Source of the DNA: Mesorhizobium sp. NZP2298
Lineage (GTDB): Bacteria; Pseudomonadota; Alphaproteobacteria; Rhizobiales; Rhizobiaceae
Length of the DNA: 64,000 bases
Reading direction: 5' to 3'
Assembly: GCF_013170825.1 (NCBI RefSeq)
Contig: NZ_CP033365.1
Location: forward strand, 806,001 to 870,000
Shown here: one piece after another, positions 11,358 to 20,267 of the stretch
Numbering within the stretch: position 1 is the stretch's first letter
How the letters are laid out: every line of letters begins with the position of its first letter
The notes under the pieces: model-generated
Database searches by the model: none
Told to the model about the DNA's origin: nothing
Seen by the model: only the letters and a program-made list of their open reading frames with translations
Translations under genes and position numbers: made by a program

Positions 11358-12041
11358 ATGCAGGAAAGACTGATCGTCGGTCTCGACGTGCCGACCGTGA
11401 GGGAAGCCGAGCAGGTGGTGCGCGAACTCGACGGTGTCGTCTCCTTCTACAAGATCGGCTATCAGCTGGCCTTCGCCGGCGGATTGGACTTCGCCAGGGA
11501 ACTGGCCAGCGGCGGCACCAGGATCTTCCTCGACATGAAGCTGCTCGACATCGACCACACGGTGGCCAAGGGCGTCGAGAACATCGTCAAGATGGGCATG
11601 ACCATGCTGACCATCCACGCCTATCCGAAGGCAATGCGCGCGGCGGTGGAGGCGGCACGCGGCAGCGACCTTTGCCTGCTCGCCGTCAGCGTGCTGACCT
11701 CGATGGACGAGCAGGACATGATCGATGTCGGCTATGAATATGATCCGCACACGCTGGTGCTCAGGCGCTCTGAACAGGCGCTGCACGCCGGCATGGGCGG
11801 CATCGTCTGCTCGGCCGCCGAAGCCGAAGCCGTGCGCCGCATCGTCGGACCCGACATGGCGGTGGTGACGCCCGGCATCCGGCCGGCGGGCAGCGACCAT
11901 GGCGACCAGAAACGCGTGGTGACGCCGGCGCAGGCGATCCGCAACGGCGCCAGCCATCTTGTTGTGGCTCGGCCTATCGTCGCGGCGGCCAACCGACGCG
12001 AGGCGGCCGAAGCCATTCTGGAAGAAATGCGCTCGGCCTGA
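11358..12041 (+). CDS. pyrF: orotidine 5'-phosphate decarboxylase
   Basis: PyrF catalyses the last step of UMP synthesis, decarboxylating OMP. The fold begins RLIVGLDVP; the catalytic Asp-Lys-Asp cluster is in [12 protein letters not shown], and the phosphate-binding end is TPGIRP and [10 protein letters not shown]. Three in-frame ATGs (11328, 11343, 11358) sit in a repeated CCATGCAG context. I chose 11358 because an AGG lies eight bases upstream and the family usually starts just before this motif; the earlier ones add 5 or 10 residues. The length of 227 residues is normal. Confidence 0.95.
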   Translation: MQERLIVGLDVPTVREAEQVVRELDGVVSFYKIGYQLAFAGGLDFARELASGGTRIFLDMKLLDIDHTVAKGVENIVKMGMTMLTIHAYPKAMRAAVEAARGSDLCLLAVSVLTSMDEQDMIDVGYEYDPHTLVLRRSEQALHAGMGGIVCSAAEAEAVRRIVGPDMAVVTPGIRPAGSDHGDQKRVVTPAQAIRNGASHLVVARPIVAAANRREAAEAILEEMRSA

Positions 12042-12220
12042 GGACCAGTTCCAACTCTGCTCCCACGGCGCTCTGGCGGCGTTTTCCGCGCTTCCGATGC
12101 TCACCCGCTTTGGGTACGCTGCGCTTGTCACCCTACGGTGACCCAAGAATACCACGAGCCGTCTCGGAGCGATTCTTAAGACCGGTCCTCGCTTGACGGA
12201 CAGAAACTCGGAGAAAAAGC

Positions 12221-12508
12221 ATGCCCAAGGGATATTGGATCGCCCGCGTCGATGTGCGCGATGCCGAAGGCTACAAGGACTATGTCGCCGCTTCAAAGCT
12301 GGCCTTCGACCGGTTCGGAGCGAAATTCCTGGCGCGCGGCGGCGCGCATGAAAAGGCCGAAGGGCCAGGGCGCGGACGCAACGTGATCATCGAATTCGAA
12401 TCGCTCGCGGTCGCGCATGACTGCTACCACTCACCCGAATACCAGCGCGCGGTCGCCATTCGCCAGAAGGTCGCCGACGGCGAGATCGTGCTGGTCGAAG
12501 GCATCTGA
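12221..12508 (+). CDS. DUF1330 domain protein
   Basis: A 95-residue single-domain protein of the DUF1330 ferredoxin-like (dimeric alpha-beta barrel) family, recognised by the GYWIARVDVRD start, RGG turn, IIEFES strand and the YHSPEYQ motif near residue 71. The biochemical role of the family is not established. A GGAGAAAAAGC ribosome site supports the start. It stands alone between pyrF and the ArsR operon. Confidence 0.85.
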   Translation: MPKGYWIARVDVRDAEGYKDYVAASKLAFDRFGAKFLARGGAHEKAEGPGRGRNVIIEFESLAVAHDCYHSPEYQRAVAIRQKVADGEIVLVEGI

Positions 12509-12765
12509 GGCCCCATCCCGTCAGAACGGGAACCGGGAATGATCCGGGCGAAGTCATGAAGGCGAGCCCCGTGCTTGGCCCAAGGGCGGAGCACCCACTC
12601 CGTGTCCCTACGTGTAGTCCTTGACGTTGTCAGCCAGCCATGCGGCTTGGCCGACGACCCGCCGGAGCCGTTGGGCGGCAATGAGGACGGCGCGCTAGCC
12701 ATCCGGCAATCGACATCAGCGTCCGAATAGCCTCGTCGAGCAAGGCGAGGCGGAATGGTTGACGA

Positions 12766-12795
12766 TTGACATGCAGGTATTTACCTGCATATTGT
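12766..12795 (+). promoter_or_regulatory. promoter with 20-bp palindromic operator for the ArsR operon
   Basis: TTGACA (12766-12771) and TATTGT (12790-12795) are spaced 18 bases. The spacer is almost entirely a palindrome, ATGCAGGTA-TT-TACCTGCAT at 12771-12790. Binding there would block RNA polymerase, so autorepression by the adjacent ArsR protein is the likely role. The rest of the 12509-12817 gap shows only a weak CCCGT/ACGGG hairpin at 12517-12530. Confidence 0.75.
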
Positions 12796-12817
12796 GACCC
12801 ACAACAGATTGAGACCG

Positions 12818-13138
12818 ATGGACGCCGACAAGGTTTTCAAAGCGCTGGGCGACCCGACACGCAGACGGTTGCTTGACCTTCTCTGCGAGAAGAACGGGCA
12901 GACGCTCGGCCAGCTTTGCGAACATCTGGACATGGCAAGGCAATCCGCCACCCAGCACATCGACCTCCTGGAGGCGGCCAATCTGGTGAGCACGGTCAAG
13001 CGCGGCCGCGAGAAGCTGCACTTCATCAACCCGGTGCCGCTGCACGAAGTCTACGAGCGCTGGGTGCGAAAATTCGAACGGCAGCGGCTCAGCCTGCTGC
13101 ACGACCTGAAGCAAGAACTTGAAGGAGAGGGCCAATGA
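12818..13138 (+). CDS. ArsR/SmtB-family transcriptional repressor
   Basis: A 106-residue winged helix-turn-helix protein: FKALGDPTRRRLLDLL at the N-terminus, recognition helix region MARQSATQHIDLLEAANLV, then the wing. No metal-binding cysteine pair (CVC) is present, so it is probably not a metal sensor; this subclass usually controls an adjacent SRPBCC gene. The start was set at 12818 because an upstream in-frame GTG at 12794 lies inside the -10 element. The next gene overlaps by 4 bases (ATGA). Confidence 0.92.
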   Translation: MDADKVFKALGDPTRRRLLDLLCEKNGQTLGQLCEHLDMARQSATQHIDLLEAANLVSTVKRGREKLHFINPVPLHEVYERWVRKFERQRLSLLHDLKQELEGEGQ

Positions 13139-13599
13139 CCCGAGAGACGACCAGTTTTGTCTACGTGACCTACATCCGCTCGACGCCGCAAAAAGTGTTC
13201 GAGGCCATAACCAAGCCCGACATCGCACGGCGCTACTGGGGTCACGAGAACGTCTCCGACTGGAAGGCGGGATCGAAATGGGAACATATCCGCGCCAATG
13301 ACGAGCGCACCGTCGAACTGGTCGGCAAGGTCGTCGAAATCGAGCCTCCGACCCGTCTGGTGATGACCTGGGCGAACGCCTCGCAGGCCGACGACCCGTC
13401 GAAATACAGCCGGGTGACGTTCGGCATCGAGGAATACGACACCATGGTGCGGCTGACCGTCACCCATGACGAACTCGAAGCCGGCAGCGGCATGGCGAAA
13501 GGCATCAGCCAGGGCTGGCCGGCCGTGCTGTCCAGCATGAAATCCTTCCTCGAAACCGGCAGCGGCATCGACCTTTTCGCCAAGCCGAAATCGGCCTGA
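13135..13599 (+). CDS. SRPBCC / AHSA1-like domain protein
   Basis: A 154-residue protein of the START/Bet v1-like superfamily (activator of Hsp90 ATPase homologue 1 branch). Typical features are YIRSTPQKVFEAITKP at the N-terminus, the RYWG phrase, the VMTW strand and the C-terminal helix QGWPAVLSSMKSFLETG. These proteins bind hydrophobic ligands; the ligand here is unknown. It is translationally coupled to the ArsR gene and is therefore probably its regulatory target. Confidence 0.9.
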   Translation: MTRETTSFVYVTYIRSTPQKVFEAITKPDIARRYWGHENVSDWKAGSKWEHIRANDERTVELVGKVVEIEPPTRLVMTWANASQADDPSKYSRVTFGIEEYDTMVRLTVTHDELEAGSGMAKGISQGWPAVLSSMKSFLETGSGIDLFAKPKSA

Positions 13600-13642
13600 C
13601 GTGCCGCGATATCGCGCGGAACCAGGCCAACGGAGAACGACA

Positions 13643-14059
13643 ATGACCAAGCGCTATAGAGGCGGCTGCGCGTGCGGCGCCATCCGCTATGAGACCAGCG
13701 GCGAGCCGATCTTCCAGAACCATTGCCAATGCCGCGATTGCCAGAGGCGCGCGGGCACGGGCCACGGGTCCTATCTGACCTTCGGCCGGCGCGCCGATAT
13801 GGCGATTACCGGCGACGCGAGCACCTGGCGGGTGGCCGCTGACAGCGGCAACGAAAAGGTCCACGCCTTCTGCCCGACCTGCGGAACACCGGTCTACCTG
13901 ACATTCGTCGCCATGCCGGAGCTGATCGCCGTTCCCGCGGCCAGCCTCGACGACCCCGGCGATTTCAAGCCGCAGGCCATCACCTACACGATCCGCGGCC
14001 ATGGCTGGGATACCGTCGATCCTTCCTTGCAGGCATTCGAGCGAATGCCTACGGGATAG
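13643..14059 (+). CDS. GFA-family zinc protein
   Basis: A 138-residue member of the glutathione-dependent formaldehyde-activating (GFA/CENP-V) family. Cysteine sets GGCACGAIRYE, HCQCRDCQRR and FCPTCGTPVY match the two zinc sites. The function of most members, including whether they act on glutathione adducts, is unproven. The start at 13643 has CGGAGAACGACA upstream. With a gap of 43 bases, it is likely third in the ArsR operon. Confidence 0.88.
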   Translation: MTKRYRGGCACGAIRYETSGEPIFQNHCQCRDCQRRAGTGHGSYLTFGRRADMAITGDASTWRVAADSGNEKVHAFCPTCGTPVYLTFVAMPELIAVPAASLDDPGDFKPQAITYTIRGHGWDTVDPSLQAFERMPTG

Positions 14060-14074
14060 CCCGGTGCAGTCCGG

Positions 14075-15343
14075 CTAAGTCACCGTCGAATGCCCGTCGC
14101 TGGCCAGCGCTTCCGCCTGGTGGCGATGCCCGAGCGTTTCGTAGCCGACGACGGTGACGGCCGGCGCCAGCATCAGGATCACGAGGCAGACCGCCATATC
14201 GACACCGGCAAGCGCGGCGAGGATGGCGAGCGCCACGACCGCCGCTGTTGCGACCAGCAGCCAGATGTGGAACGGGTCGAAGCGCCTGACGAGATAGGTG
14301 TAGAGCGCATAGATCGCCGCCAGGAAGACACTGACGGGAATAGCGGTGGCAAGCAGCGTCGCAAGCGGACCGACATGCGCCTTGTGCTCGATGAAATAGG
14401 CCGCGACATGCAGGCCGGCGCCGGTCGCGACGATGGCGGTGACGATCAGCATCTGGCCATAGCCCCAGACGAAAGCGCGGTTGCGGTGGGCGTGCAATAT
14501 CGGCGCGGAGGGCAGCATGTAATAGACCCACCACATGCCGAAGGTGAGCCCGGTGCCGGCGATGCAGACCAGGGCCGCATCCAGGGACCAGCCCTGTTCC
14601 TCAACCACGGCCGACAGGCTCGCGAGCGTGCCGACAACCCCTTCCCCCAGCGCGATGATGGCGAACAGGCTGTAACGTTCGGCCATGTGGTGCGCATGCC
14701 ACGGCGTGCCGCCATCCCTGCGTTCGGCAATCACCGGCCCCGCCAGTTCGATGAGGCCGAGGATGACGGCCAGTATGATGCTGGTGCCGACCGGGAAATC
14801 GACAACGATCTGTACCACCCAGCCGATCTGGGCAACCGCGATTGCCTTGGCATAGGTAACGCAGGCGCGGCGCCGGGCGGGATCCTGTCTCGCGGCACGC
14901 AACCACTGGAAGATCATGGCCACCCGCATGATCACATAGCCCAGCACCATCACCGAATTGTCGAGATGCTCGCCGTGCTCGATGGAAGCGAACATGCGCG
15001 GCAGGCCGACGGCCAGCACCAGCACGCCGATCATCTGCACCATGGTGACGAGGCGGAAAACCCAGTCGTCGGTGTCATAGGCCGAGGAGAACCAGGAGAA
15101 ATTGATCCAGGCCCAGCAGATGGCGAAGCTGGCGAAAGCAAAGCCGAGCAAGGCCGAGGTGTAATGGCCTTCGGCCAGTGCGTGGGCTAGCTGCGAGGAG
15201 GCAAAGCTGAACGCCGTCACGAAGGTCAGATCGAACAGAAGTTCGAGCGGGGTGGCGACACGATGCCCTTCATGCGGATCGCGGCCGGTCATGCGCCTGA
15301 TGTGATGGTGCAGGGTTTCAGGGATGACAAGCGTGGTGTTCAT
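14075..15343 (-). CDS. low temperature requirement protein A (LtrA) family membrane protein
   Basis: A 422-residue polytopic inner-membrane protein with about eleven hydrophobic segments. Family marks are the N-terminal TPLELLFDLTFVTAFS and the central HHMAERYSLFAIIALGEGV. LtrA was named for cold growth in Listeria, but its activity is unknown. The start at 15343 has an AAGG site seven bases upstream and precedes the conserved region by a normal distance. It converges with the GFA gene, 15 bases apart. Confidence 0.88.
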   Translation of the reverse strand: MNTTLVIPETLHHHIRRMTGRDPHEGHRVATPLELLFDLTFVTAFSFASSQLAHALAEGHYTSALLGFAFASFAICWAWINFSWFSSAYDTDDWVFRLVTMVQMIGVLVLAVGLPRMFASIEHGEHLDNSVMVLGYVIMRVAMIFQWLRAARQDPARRRACVTYAKAIAVAQIGWVVQIVVDFPVGTSIILAVILGLIELAGPVIAERRDGGTPWHAHHMAERYSLFAIIALGEGVVGTLASLSAVVEEQGWSLDAALVCIAGTGLTFGMWWVYYMLPSAPILHAHRNRAFVWGYGQMLIVTAIVATGAGLHVAAYFIEHKAHVGPLATLLATAIPVSVFLAAIYALYTYLVRRFDPFHIWLLVATAAVVALAILAALAGVDMAVCLVILMLAPAVTVVGYETLGHRHQAEALASDGHSTVT

Positions 15344-15458
15344 CGCGCGACCTTGGCAAGAGTAAGTTGTCAAGCCGACACTAAGGGCAGAGCGGGACGC
15401 GTCAAGGCGTGCAGCCCGCGCCACACGCCGTCAAGTTCGGCGGTTTCGGCGGTGCGGT

Positions 15459-16532
15459 CTAAATCAGGCGCTTCTGGCCGATCAGCCGGCTCGCCGCGGT
15501 TTCGGCCATGGCGTCGGCAAGCTCCAGACCCCACTGCTGGCGGCAGTAGGCGCGGAAATCGAAGCAGGGCAGGCCGGGGCAGACCTCGAATTCGATCAGA
15601 TGCACCGTGTCGTCCGCCTCGACGCGCAGGTCGACGGAAAACACGTCGCGCAGACCAAGCCCGCTGATCAGCCGCCCGGCGATCGCACGAATCCTGGCGT
15701 CGGCGACGGGTTGAAGGTCGGCGACGGCAACCAGTTCCGGTTCGGCATAGAGTCCTGCCGCCTTCGCGGCCTCGCCGGTTTCACCGTAGAGCGCCAGACT
15801 GTCCGCCATGGTCTGGAAATCGCCGCCCGAATCGACAAAGGCAATGCCGAGCGCTTCGGTGCCGGTTTCCGGCGTCAGGCCGAGGAAGCTGGCGCGCACG
15901 TTGCGGCCGGCAACATAGGGCTGGACGACGACGTCGTCACGATAGGCGGCGAAGACGCGCCGGCTAAGCTCCAGCGCGTGACTGAGATCAGCCGCACGCG
16001 AATCCGGCCAGATGCCGATCTTGGCTCCCAGCCGGTTTGGCTTGACGAACCAGCCGGCGGCGGATGCCGGCGGCTCGACCAGCCATTTGCCATCCCGGGC
16101 AAGACCGGCCTGCGGCACTGGCAGGCCGAGCGCGCCGAGCACGGCACCGGAACGGAACTTGTCCTGGCAGAGTGCGAACAACGAATCGTCGGCGCCGATG
16201 GTCCTCAATCCCTTGAGCCTGGCCAGCGCGGGTGCGGCGCCGCCACGGAAATAGGCGACGCCGTCCGACAGCGTCCAGACCAGCGTGTTCTCCGCATCCC
16301 CGCCGTCAAGCGCTTGGACAGCATCGTCGAGTGCCACCGGACTAAAGGCGAGACCGCGCGCCTCGCAGGCGGCGGCAAGCGCACCGAATTCGGGGGCAAG
16401 ATCAGTCGACTGCGCCAGGTAGGACGAGATTTCAGCGGCACGCTGCGGTGGGTGGCCGTCGGCGATCAATCGGTCGAAGCAGGCCTTTTCCGGCTCGTAG
16501 ACAAGGATCAGCTTTGGCTTGTGGCTCGACAT
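15459..16532 (-). CDS. ATP-grasp family ligase, substrate unknown
   Basis: A 357-residue protein with an ATP-grasp fold resembling D-alanine-D-alanine ligase-like enzymes: FVKPNRLGAKIGIW in the nucleotide-binding half, VVQPYVAGRNVRASF in the middle, and the metal-binding HLIEFEVCPGLPCFDFRAY near the C-terminus. Such enzymes form amide bonds through acyl phosphates. It does not match a housekeeping ligase, and no peptide-biosynthesis partner lies beside it, so the substrate cannot be named. It appears monocistronic. Confidence 0.8.
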   Translation of the reverse strand: MSSHKPKLILVYEPEKACFDRLIADGHPPQRAAEISSYLAQSTDLAPEFGALAAACEARGLAFSPVALDDAVQALDGGDAENTLVWTLSDGVAYFRGGAAPALARLKGLRTIGADDSLFALCQDKFRSGAVLGALGLPVPQAGLARDGKWLVEPPASAAGWFVKPNRLGAKIGIWPDSRAADLSHALELSRRVFAAYRDDVVVQPYVAGRNVRASFLGLTPETGTEALGIAFVDSGGDFQTMADSLALYGETGEAAKAAGLYAEPELVAVADLQPVADARIRAIAGRLISGLGLRDVFSVDLRVEADDTVHLIEFEVCPGLPCFDFRAYCRQQWGLELADAMAETAASRLIGQKRLI

Positions 16533-16549
16533 CAGATGAACGGTTCCTG

Positions 16550-16598
16550 GAGCATGATGCCGAAAAGCGTGGAGCGGTTTTCGGACGACGTCACGCTC
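16550..16598. repeat. RIME-like intergenic palindrome
   Basis: GAGCATGATGCC and GACGTCACGCTC form imperfect ends around CGAAAAGCGTGGAGCGGTTT. This is the general form of the dispersed intergenic palindromes of rhizobia. The rest of the 16533-16777 gap shows no gene. Confidence 0.6.
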
Positions 16599-16777
16599 TA
16601 TCTCTTTGATCTATAGCCGGATTCGGATTTCAGGCCGATTCGACCTGAAATCACCCGGCTCTGGCGGTGCGATCGCCTACCATCGCACGGCCAATGCAAA
16701 CGGCTTTCGCGAAACCGACCCACGCCGGACGCCTGCGCGACAACACCGCCGGCAGCAGCGCCGATCGTCCAGTCGGT

Positions 16778-17662
16778 TCAGGCTATCAGCACGCGCGGCT
16801 CGAACCGGCCATTGACGGGAATGTCGAGCAGGAAAGTCATGCCGCCTTGCAGGTCGAGCAGGCGCTGCTTCTCACTCTTGCCCGACCAGGCCGACGTGAC
16901 CGCCAGGCGATCGGCGTTCTTGCCGACGAAGGCCGGACAGGATGGCTGTGTCACCGGCATGGCGACCGTGCGGACGAGCTTGCCGTCGGGTCCATAGGCC
17001 TCGATGACACTCCCGCCCCAGACGGCATTCCACAGGATGCCGTCGCGGTCGAGCACCGAACCGTCGATATAGCCCTTGGCAGAACGGTGATCGACGAAAA
17101 TCTTCGGCTCGCCCGCCGGCAGGCCGGTCGCCGGGTCGCAGGCGACACGCATCAGCAATCCGGTCGATGTGTCGGTATAATAGGCAAGCGCGCCGTCGGC
17201 GGAAAAGCAGATCGAATTGGAGACGGTGATATCCGAAAACAGGCGGCGCAGTTCGCCCTTGAAGAACCAGTAGATCGAGCCGGCGCCCTTTTCCTCGCCC
17301 TTGCCCATCGTGCCGGTCCACAGCGCACCGCAGGGATGGACGCGCGAATCGTTGGAGCGGGTGACCGGATTGTCGGCTTCGATCGGCGTGTGCAGCGTCA
17401 TCTTGCCGCTCGTGACATCGCGGACATGAAGTCCGGTCTCGGTGGCGATCAACTGCCGCTTGTCGTCGATGATGGCAATGGCGCTCGCCATCTGGCCGAG
17501 TTCATGGACCTTGGTTGCGCCGCCGGACAGCTGCTTCTCCAGAAGCTGGCCGTTGACGATGTCGAACCAGAACAGCGCATCGGTGGCGGGATCGTAGCTT
17601 GGTCCTTCGCCGAGTTGGCATACATGGTCGGAAAAAACAGAAACGATCGCCTCAATCATCAT
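16778..17662 (-). CDS. SMP-30/gluconolactonase family lactonase
   Basis: A six-bladed propeller, divalent-metal lactonase that opens sugar lactones to aldonic acids. Family marks in its 294 residues are LGEGPSYDPATDALFWFDI near residue 17, the metal-site phrases NDSRVHPCGALWTGTMG and TVSNSICFSADG, and the final GSVLDRDGILWNAVWGG. It is the last gene of the operon, overlapping dgoA by ATGA, which makes galactono- or a related lactone the likely substrate. Confidence 0.88.
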   Translation of the reverse strand: MMIEAIVSVFSDHVCQLGEGPSYDPATDALFWFDIVNGQLLEKQLSGGATKVHELGQMASAIAIIDDKRQLIATETGLHVRDVTSGKMTLHTPIEADNPVTRSNDSRVHPCGALWTGTMGKGEEKGAGSIYWFFKGELRRLFSDITVSNSICFSADGALAYYTDTSTGLLMRVACDPATGLPAGEPKIFVDHRSAKGYIDGSVLDRDGILWNAVWGGSVIEAYGPDGKLVRTVAMPVTQPSCPAFVGKNADRLAVTSAWSGKSEKQRLLDLQGGMTFLLDIPVNGRFEPRVLIA

Positions 17663-18297
17663 GCGTCTCCGAACACCGCATCCCAGGCCGTGACGGCGGC
17701 GTGCGCACGCACTGCCACATCGTCGACGCTCATGCCGGGCTTGAACAGGCTGGAGCCGAGGCCGAAGACCGTGACCCCGACCGCCTTGTAGCCGGCAAAA
17801 TCCTTTTCCGAAACGCCGCCGACCGCGCCAACCAGGGTCTGTGCCGGCAGCACGGCCCGGATCGCCGAAATACCGCCCGCCCCGAGCACGCTCGCCGGGA
17901 AGAATTTCAGGGCCGAAGCGCCCAACCGGATCGCCTGGAAAGCCTCGGTGGGCGTGAACACGCCGGGCATCGTCACCATGCCGTAGTGCATGGCACGCGC
18001 CATCACCTCGGCATCGATGTTGGGGCTGACCAGGAGCCGCCCGCCGGCCTGGTGCAGGCCGTCGACATCGGCCGCCGTCAGAACCGTGCCGGCGCCGACC
18101 AGGGCCGACTTCGGCAGCATTTCGACAATCCTGGCGATCGATGAGAAAGGCTCGGGCGAGTTCAGCGGCACCTCGATCGCCTCGATGCCGGCATCGAACA
18201 GCGCCTGCCCCATGGCAATCGCCTCAGTGGGCTTCAGGCCGCGCAGGATGGCGACCAGTCCGCGCTTGAGTTTCGGAAAGGCTGCGGTCTCGGTCAT
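17659..18297 (-). CDS. dgoA: 2-dehydro-3-deoxy-6-phosphogalactonate aldolase
   Basis: A class I aldolase that splits 2-keto-3-deoxy-6-phosphogalactonate into pyruvate and glyceraldehyde 3-phosphate. The 212-residue TIM barrel of the KDPG/KDPGal family shows LVAILRGLKPTEA at the N-terminus, the EVPLNSP strand with its glutamate, LVGAGTVL, and the Schiff-base lysine in LKFFPAS near residue 137. The neighbouring dgoK argues for the galactose rather than the glucose version. It overlaps both neighbours by 4 bases. Confidence 0.93.
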   Translation of the reverse strand: MTETAAFPKLKRGLVAILRGLKPTEAIAMGQALFDAGIEAIEVPLNSPEPFSSIARIVEMLPKSALVGAGTVLTAADVDGLHQAGGRLLVSPNIDAEVMARAMHYGMVTMPGVFTPTEAFQAIRLGASALKFFPASVLGAGGISAIRAVLPAQTLVGAVGGVSEKDFAGYKAVGVTVFGLGSSLFKPGMSVDDVAVRAHAAVTAWDAVFGDA

Positions 18298-19247
18298 GCC
18301 AAGGCTCCGGTTGTGGCGATCATGCCGTTCTCGCGCGCGGCCTCGATCAGGCCGGCGCGCACCGCTTCATCCGCATCGACCGTGCGGAAGGCAAGTCCTG
18401 CAAGGTCGAGCGCTGCCGAATAGAGCGAAGCGAGCACGCCGGACGCGATCAGCACGATCGGCGCATGGCCGGCGCCATAGCGGCGCTTCGCCGAGGCGAT
18501 CTCGCCGCCGATCAGAAGCCCTGACAGGCAGGCCGACGCATCCTGCGACCGCAGGTCCTGAAGGAGCCCGGCGGCACGGATGGCAAACAGCTTCGAGGTG
18601 ACATCGCCGCCCTCCCCAAGCGCCCGTTCGCACCATTGCCGGAAGAATGGGTTGTCGACCGTCACCGGAGCCGGATGCTCGCCCAGCGAATGCTTGAGGA
18701 TGGAATGCGCCGATAGTACCGAGAACAATTCGCCCGTCGGCCAGGTGCCGAAGCCGGCGACCGCGCCGTCCTCGACCACGACCCATTTCGAGTGCGTGCC
18801 CGGCATGCAGGCGAGATGCCGCCCCTTTGCCGGCAAACCAGCGCCGGCAAGCTGTGTTTCCTCACCGCGCATGACATCCGGCGCGTCAGCCAGACGCTGG
18901 GCGAGGCCCGGCACGATGCGGATGTCGCGGCGCCCGTCCTCGATGCGGACCGCACCGCGCAGGATGGCGCCGATCGGCGCCGGCACGGACACATAGGGCG
19001 CCTCGATCCAACCCTGGCGGGAACCAGCCATGCCGCAGATGATGACGGGCAATTTTTCCGGTGCTCCCATGGCGCCAAGGTGACCCTCGAGGACGTTGGA
19101 GAACCCTTTTTCGCGCGCCGTGATCAAGCCATCATCGCCGCGACGCTCCGCCAGCACCTTGCCGCTGCCGTCAATGAGCCATGCCCGAAGCCGGGTCGTG
19201 CCCCAATCGAGCGCCGCGACCGCGGGAGCCTTGCTGGCTGGGCTCAC
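18294..19247 (-). CDS. dgoK: 2-dehydro-3-deoxygalactonokinase
   Basis: This enzyme phosphorylates 2-keto-3-deoxygalactonate, the step before DgoA. The 317-residue sugar-kinase fold begins ALDWGTTRLRAWL; further marks are ICGMAGSRQGW, LACMPGTHSKWV and FGTWPTGELFSVL. The start is a GTG at 19247 whose bases overlap the upstream TGA (GTGA); a GGAGG site lies six bases before it. An in-frame ATG further upstream would run into the SDR gene and adds a non-homologous arginine-rich stretch. Confidence 0.93.
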   Translation of the reverse strand: MSPASKAPAVAALDWGTTRLRAWLIDGSGKVLAERRGDDGLITAREKGFSNVLEGHLGAMGAPEKLPVIICGMAGSRQGWIEAPYVSVPAPIGAILRGAVRIEDGRRDIRIVPGLAQRLADAPDVMRGEETQLAGAGLPAKGRHLACMPGTHSKWVVVEDGAVAGFGTWPTGELFSVLSAHSILKHSLGEHPAPVTVDNPFFRQWCERALGEGGDVTSKLFAIRAAGLLQDLRSQDASACLSGLLIGGEIASAKRRYGAGHAPIVLIASGVLASLYSAALDLAGLAFRTVDADEAVRAGLIEAARENGMIATTGALA

Positions 19248-20011
19248 AGGAAGCCTCCGTCGACGATCAGCATTTGCGCCGTCAGCATGCGCGACGCGTC
19301 CGAGGCCAGGAACAGCACCGTGCCGACCATGTCGTCCGGACGCATGACGTCCTTGATGCACTGCTTGGCGACATGGGCGGCAAGCGCCCCTTCGGTCACC
19401 CAGCGTTCCTGCTGCCGTTCAGTGATCACCCAGCCGGGCGCGACGGCGTTGACGCGGATACGGTCGGGTCCGAGCTTGCCGGCCAGGCCCTTTGTCAAAC
19501 CGAGGATGCCCGCCTTGGCGGCGGTGTAGGCCGGCATGTCGGGGTGGTTGATGAGGTAGGATGTCGAGGTGAAATTGATGATCGAGCCGCCGCCGGCCCG
19601 CTTCATGCCCGGCGCCACCGCCTGCGCGGTGAAGAAATGCGGCCTGAGGTTAATCGCCTGGTTGTTGTCCCAGAACTCCACCGTCACGTCCTCGATGGCA
19701 TGTCGCTCGTCCCAGGCGGCATTGTTGATGAGCACCGTGACATCGCCATGCGCCTCGGCCGCCTTGGCCGCCGAGGCCCGCAGCGCCTCGATGTCGCGCA
19801 GATCGGCCTTGAGGTAGAGCGGCCGCCGGCCGAACTCCTTCTCGATGCGGTCGGCAAGCAGCGTGCTCGGGCCGTCGGCGATGTCGATGAAGGCGACGTT
19901 GGCGCCCTGGCGCATAAACCCCTCGGTCAGGGCCGCGCCGATCCCGGACCCGCCGCCGGTGATCAGCACCGAGGCTCCCCTGAGGTCGGCAAAATCCGCC
20001 GATGGCATCAT
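19244..20011 (-). CDS. SDR-family sugar dehydrogenase, probably galactose/arabinose type
   Basis: An NAD(P)-dependent short-chain dehydrogenase of 255 residues: cofactor loop TGGGSGIG, NNAA motif, catalytic Ser in TSTSY and Tyr-Lys in AYTAAKAG, closing VDGGFL. The start at 20011 has GAGGAGAG eight bases upstream. It is first in a four-gene operon with dgoK, dgoA and a lactonase. In a De Ley-Doudoroff type route it would oxidise the sugar to the lactone; substrate is inferred from context only. Confidence 0.88.
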   Translation of the reverse strand: MMPSADFADLRGASVLITGGGSGIGAALTEGFMRQGANVAFIDIADGPSTLLADRIEKEFGRRPLYLKADLRDIEALRASAAKAAEAHGDVTVLINNAAWDERHAIEDVTVEFWDNNQAINLRPHFFTAQAVAPGMKRAGGGSIINFTSTSYLINHPDMPAYTAAKAGILGLTKGLAGKLGPDRIRVNAVAPGWVITERQQERWVTEGALAAHVAKQCIKDVMRPDDMVGTVLFLASDASRMLTAQMLIVDGGFL

Positions 20012-20028
20012 GTCTTTTCTCTCCTCGC

Positions 20029-20130
20029 GCATGACCCCGAAAATCGGATCGATTTTCGGAAGGGCTCATGTGCAAACCAAAACTGCTGCAGCGTCCTTTA
20101 CGCGTGCTGAAGGACGCGTGGCGCTGCAGC
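20029..20130. repeat. two adjacent intergenic palindromes (RIME-like)
   Basis: GCATGACCCCGAAAATCGG...GATTTTCGG...CTCATG at 20029-20072 is a RIME-type element. It is followed at about 20084-20130 by a second inverted repeat whose arms are GCTGCAGCGTCCTT and AAGGACGCGTGGCGCTGCAGC. Together they fill most of the gap between the dgo operon and the GGDEF/EAL gene. Confidence 0.6.
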
Positions 20131-20267
20131 CTAACCGGCGCGCATCCTAGCCACGCAAGTCGCGCGGGCAAGGGCGAAAAGCTGGATTTGGGGGCTTATG
20201 TCAGACAAAACGACAATGCGCCGCATTCGGCGCGATGTCGCGATGGTCGGCCGAACAGAGATCCCGG

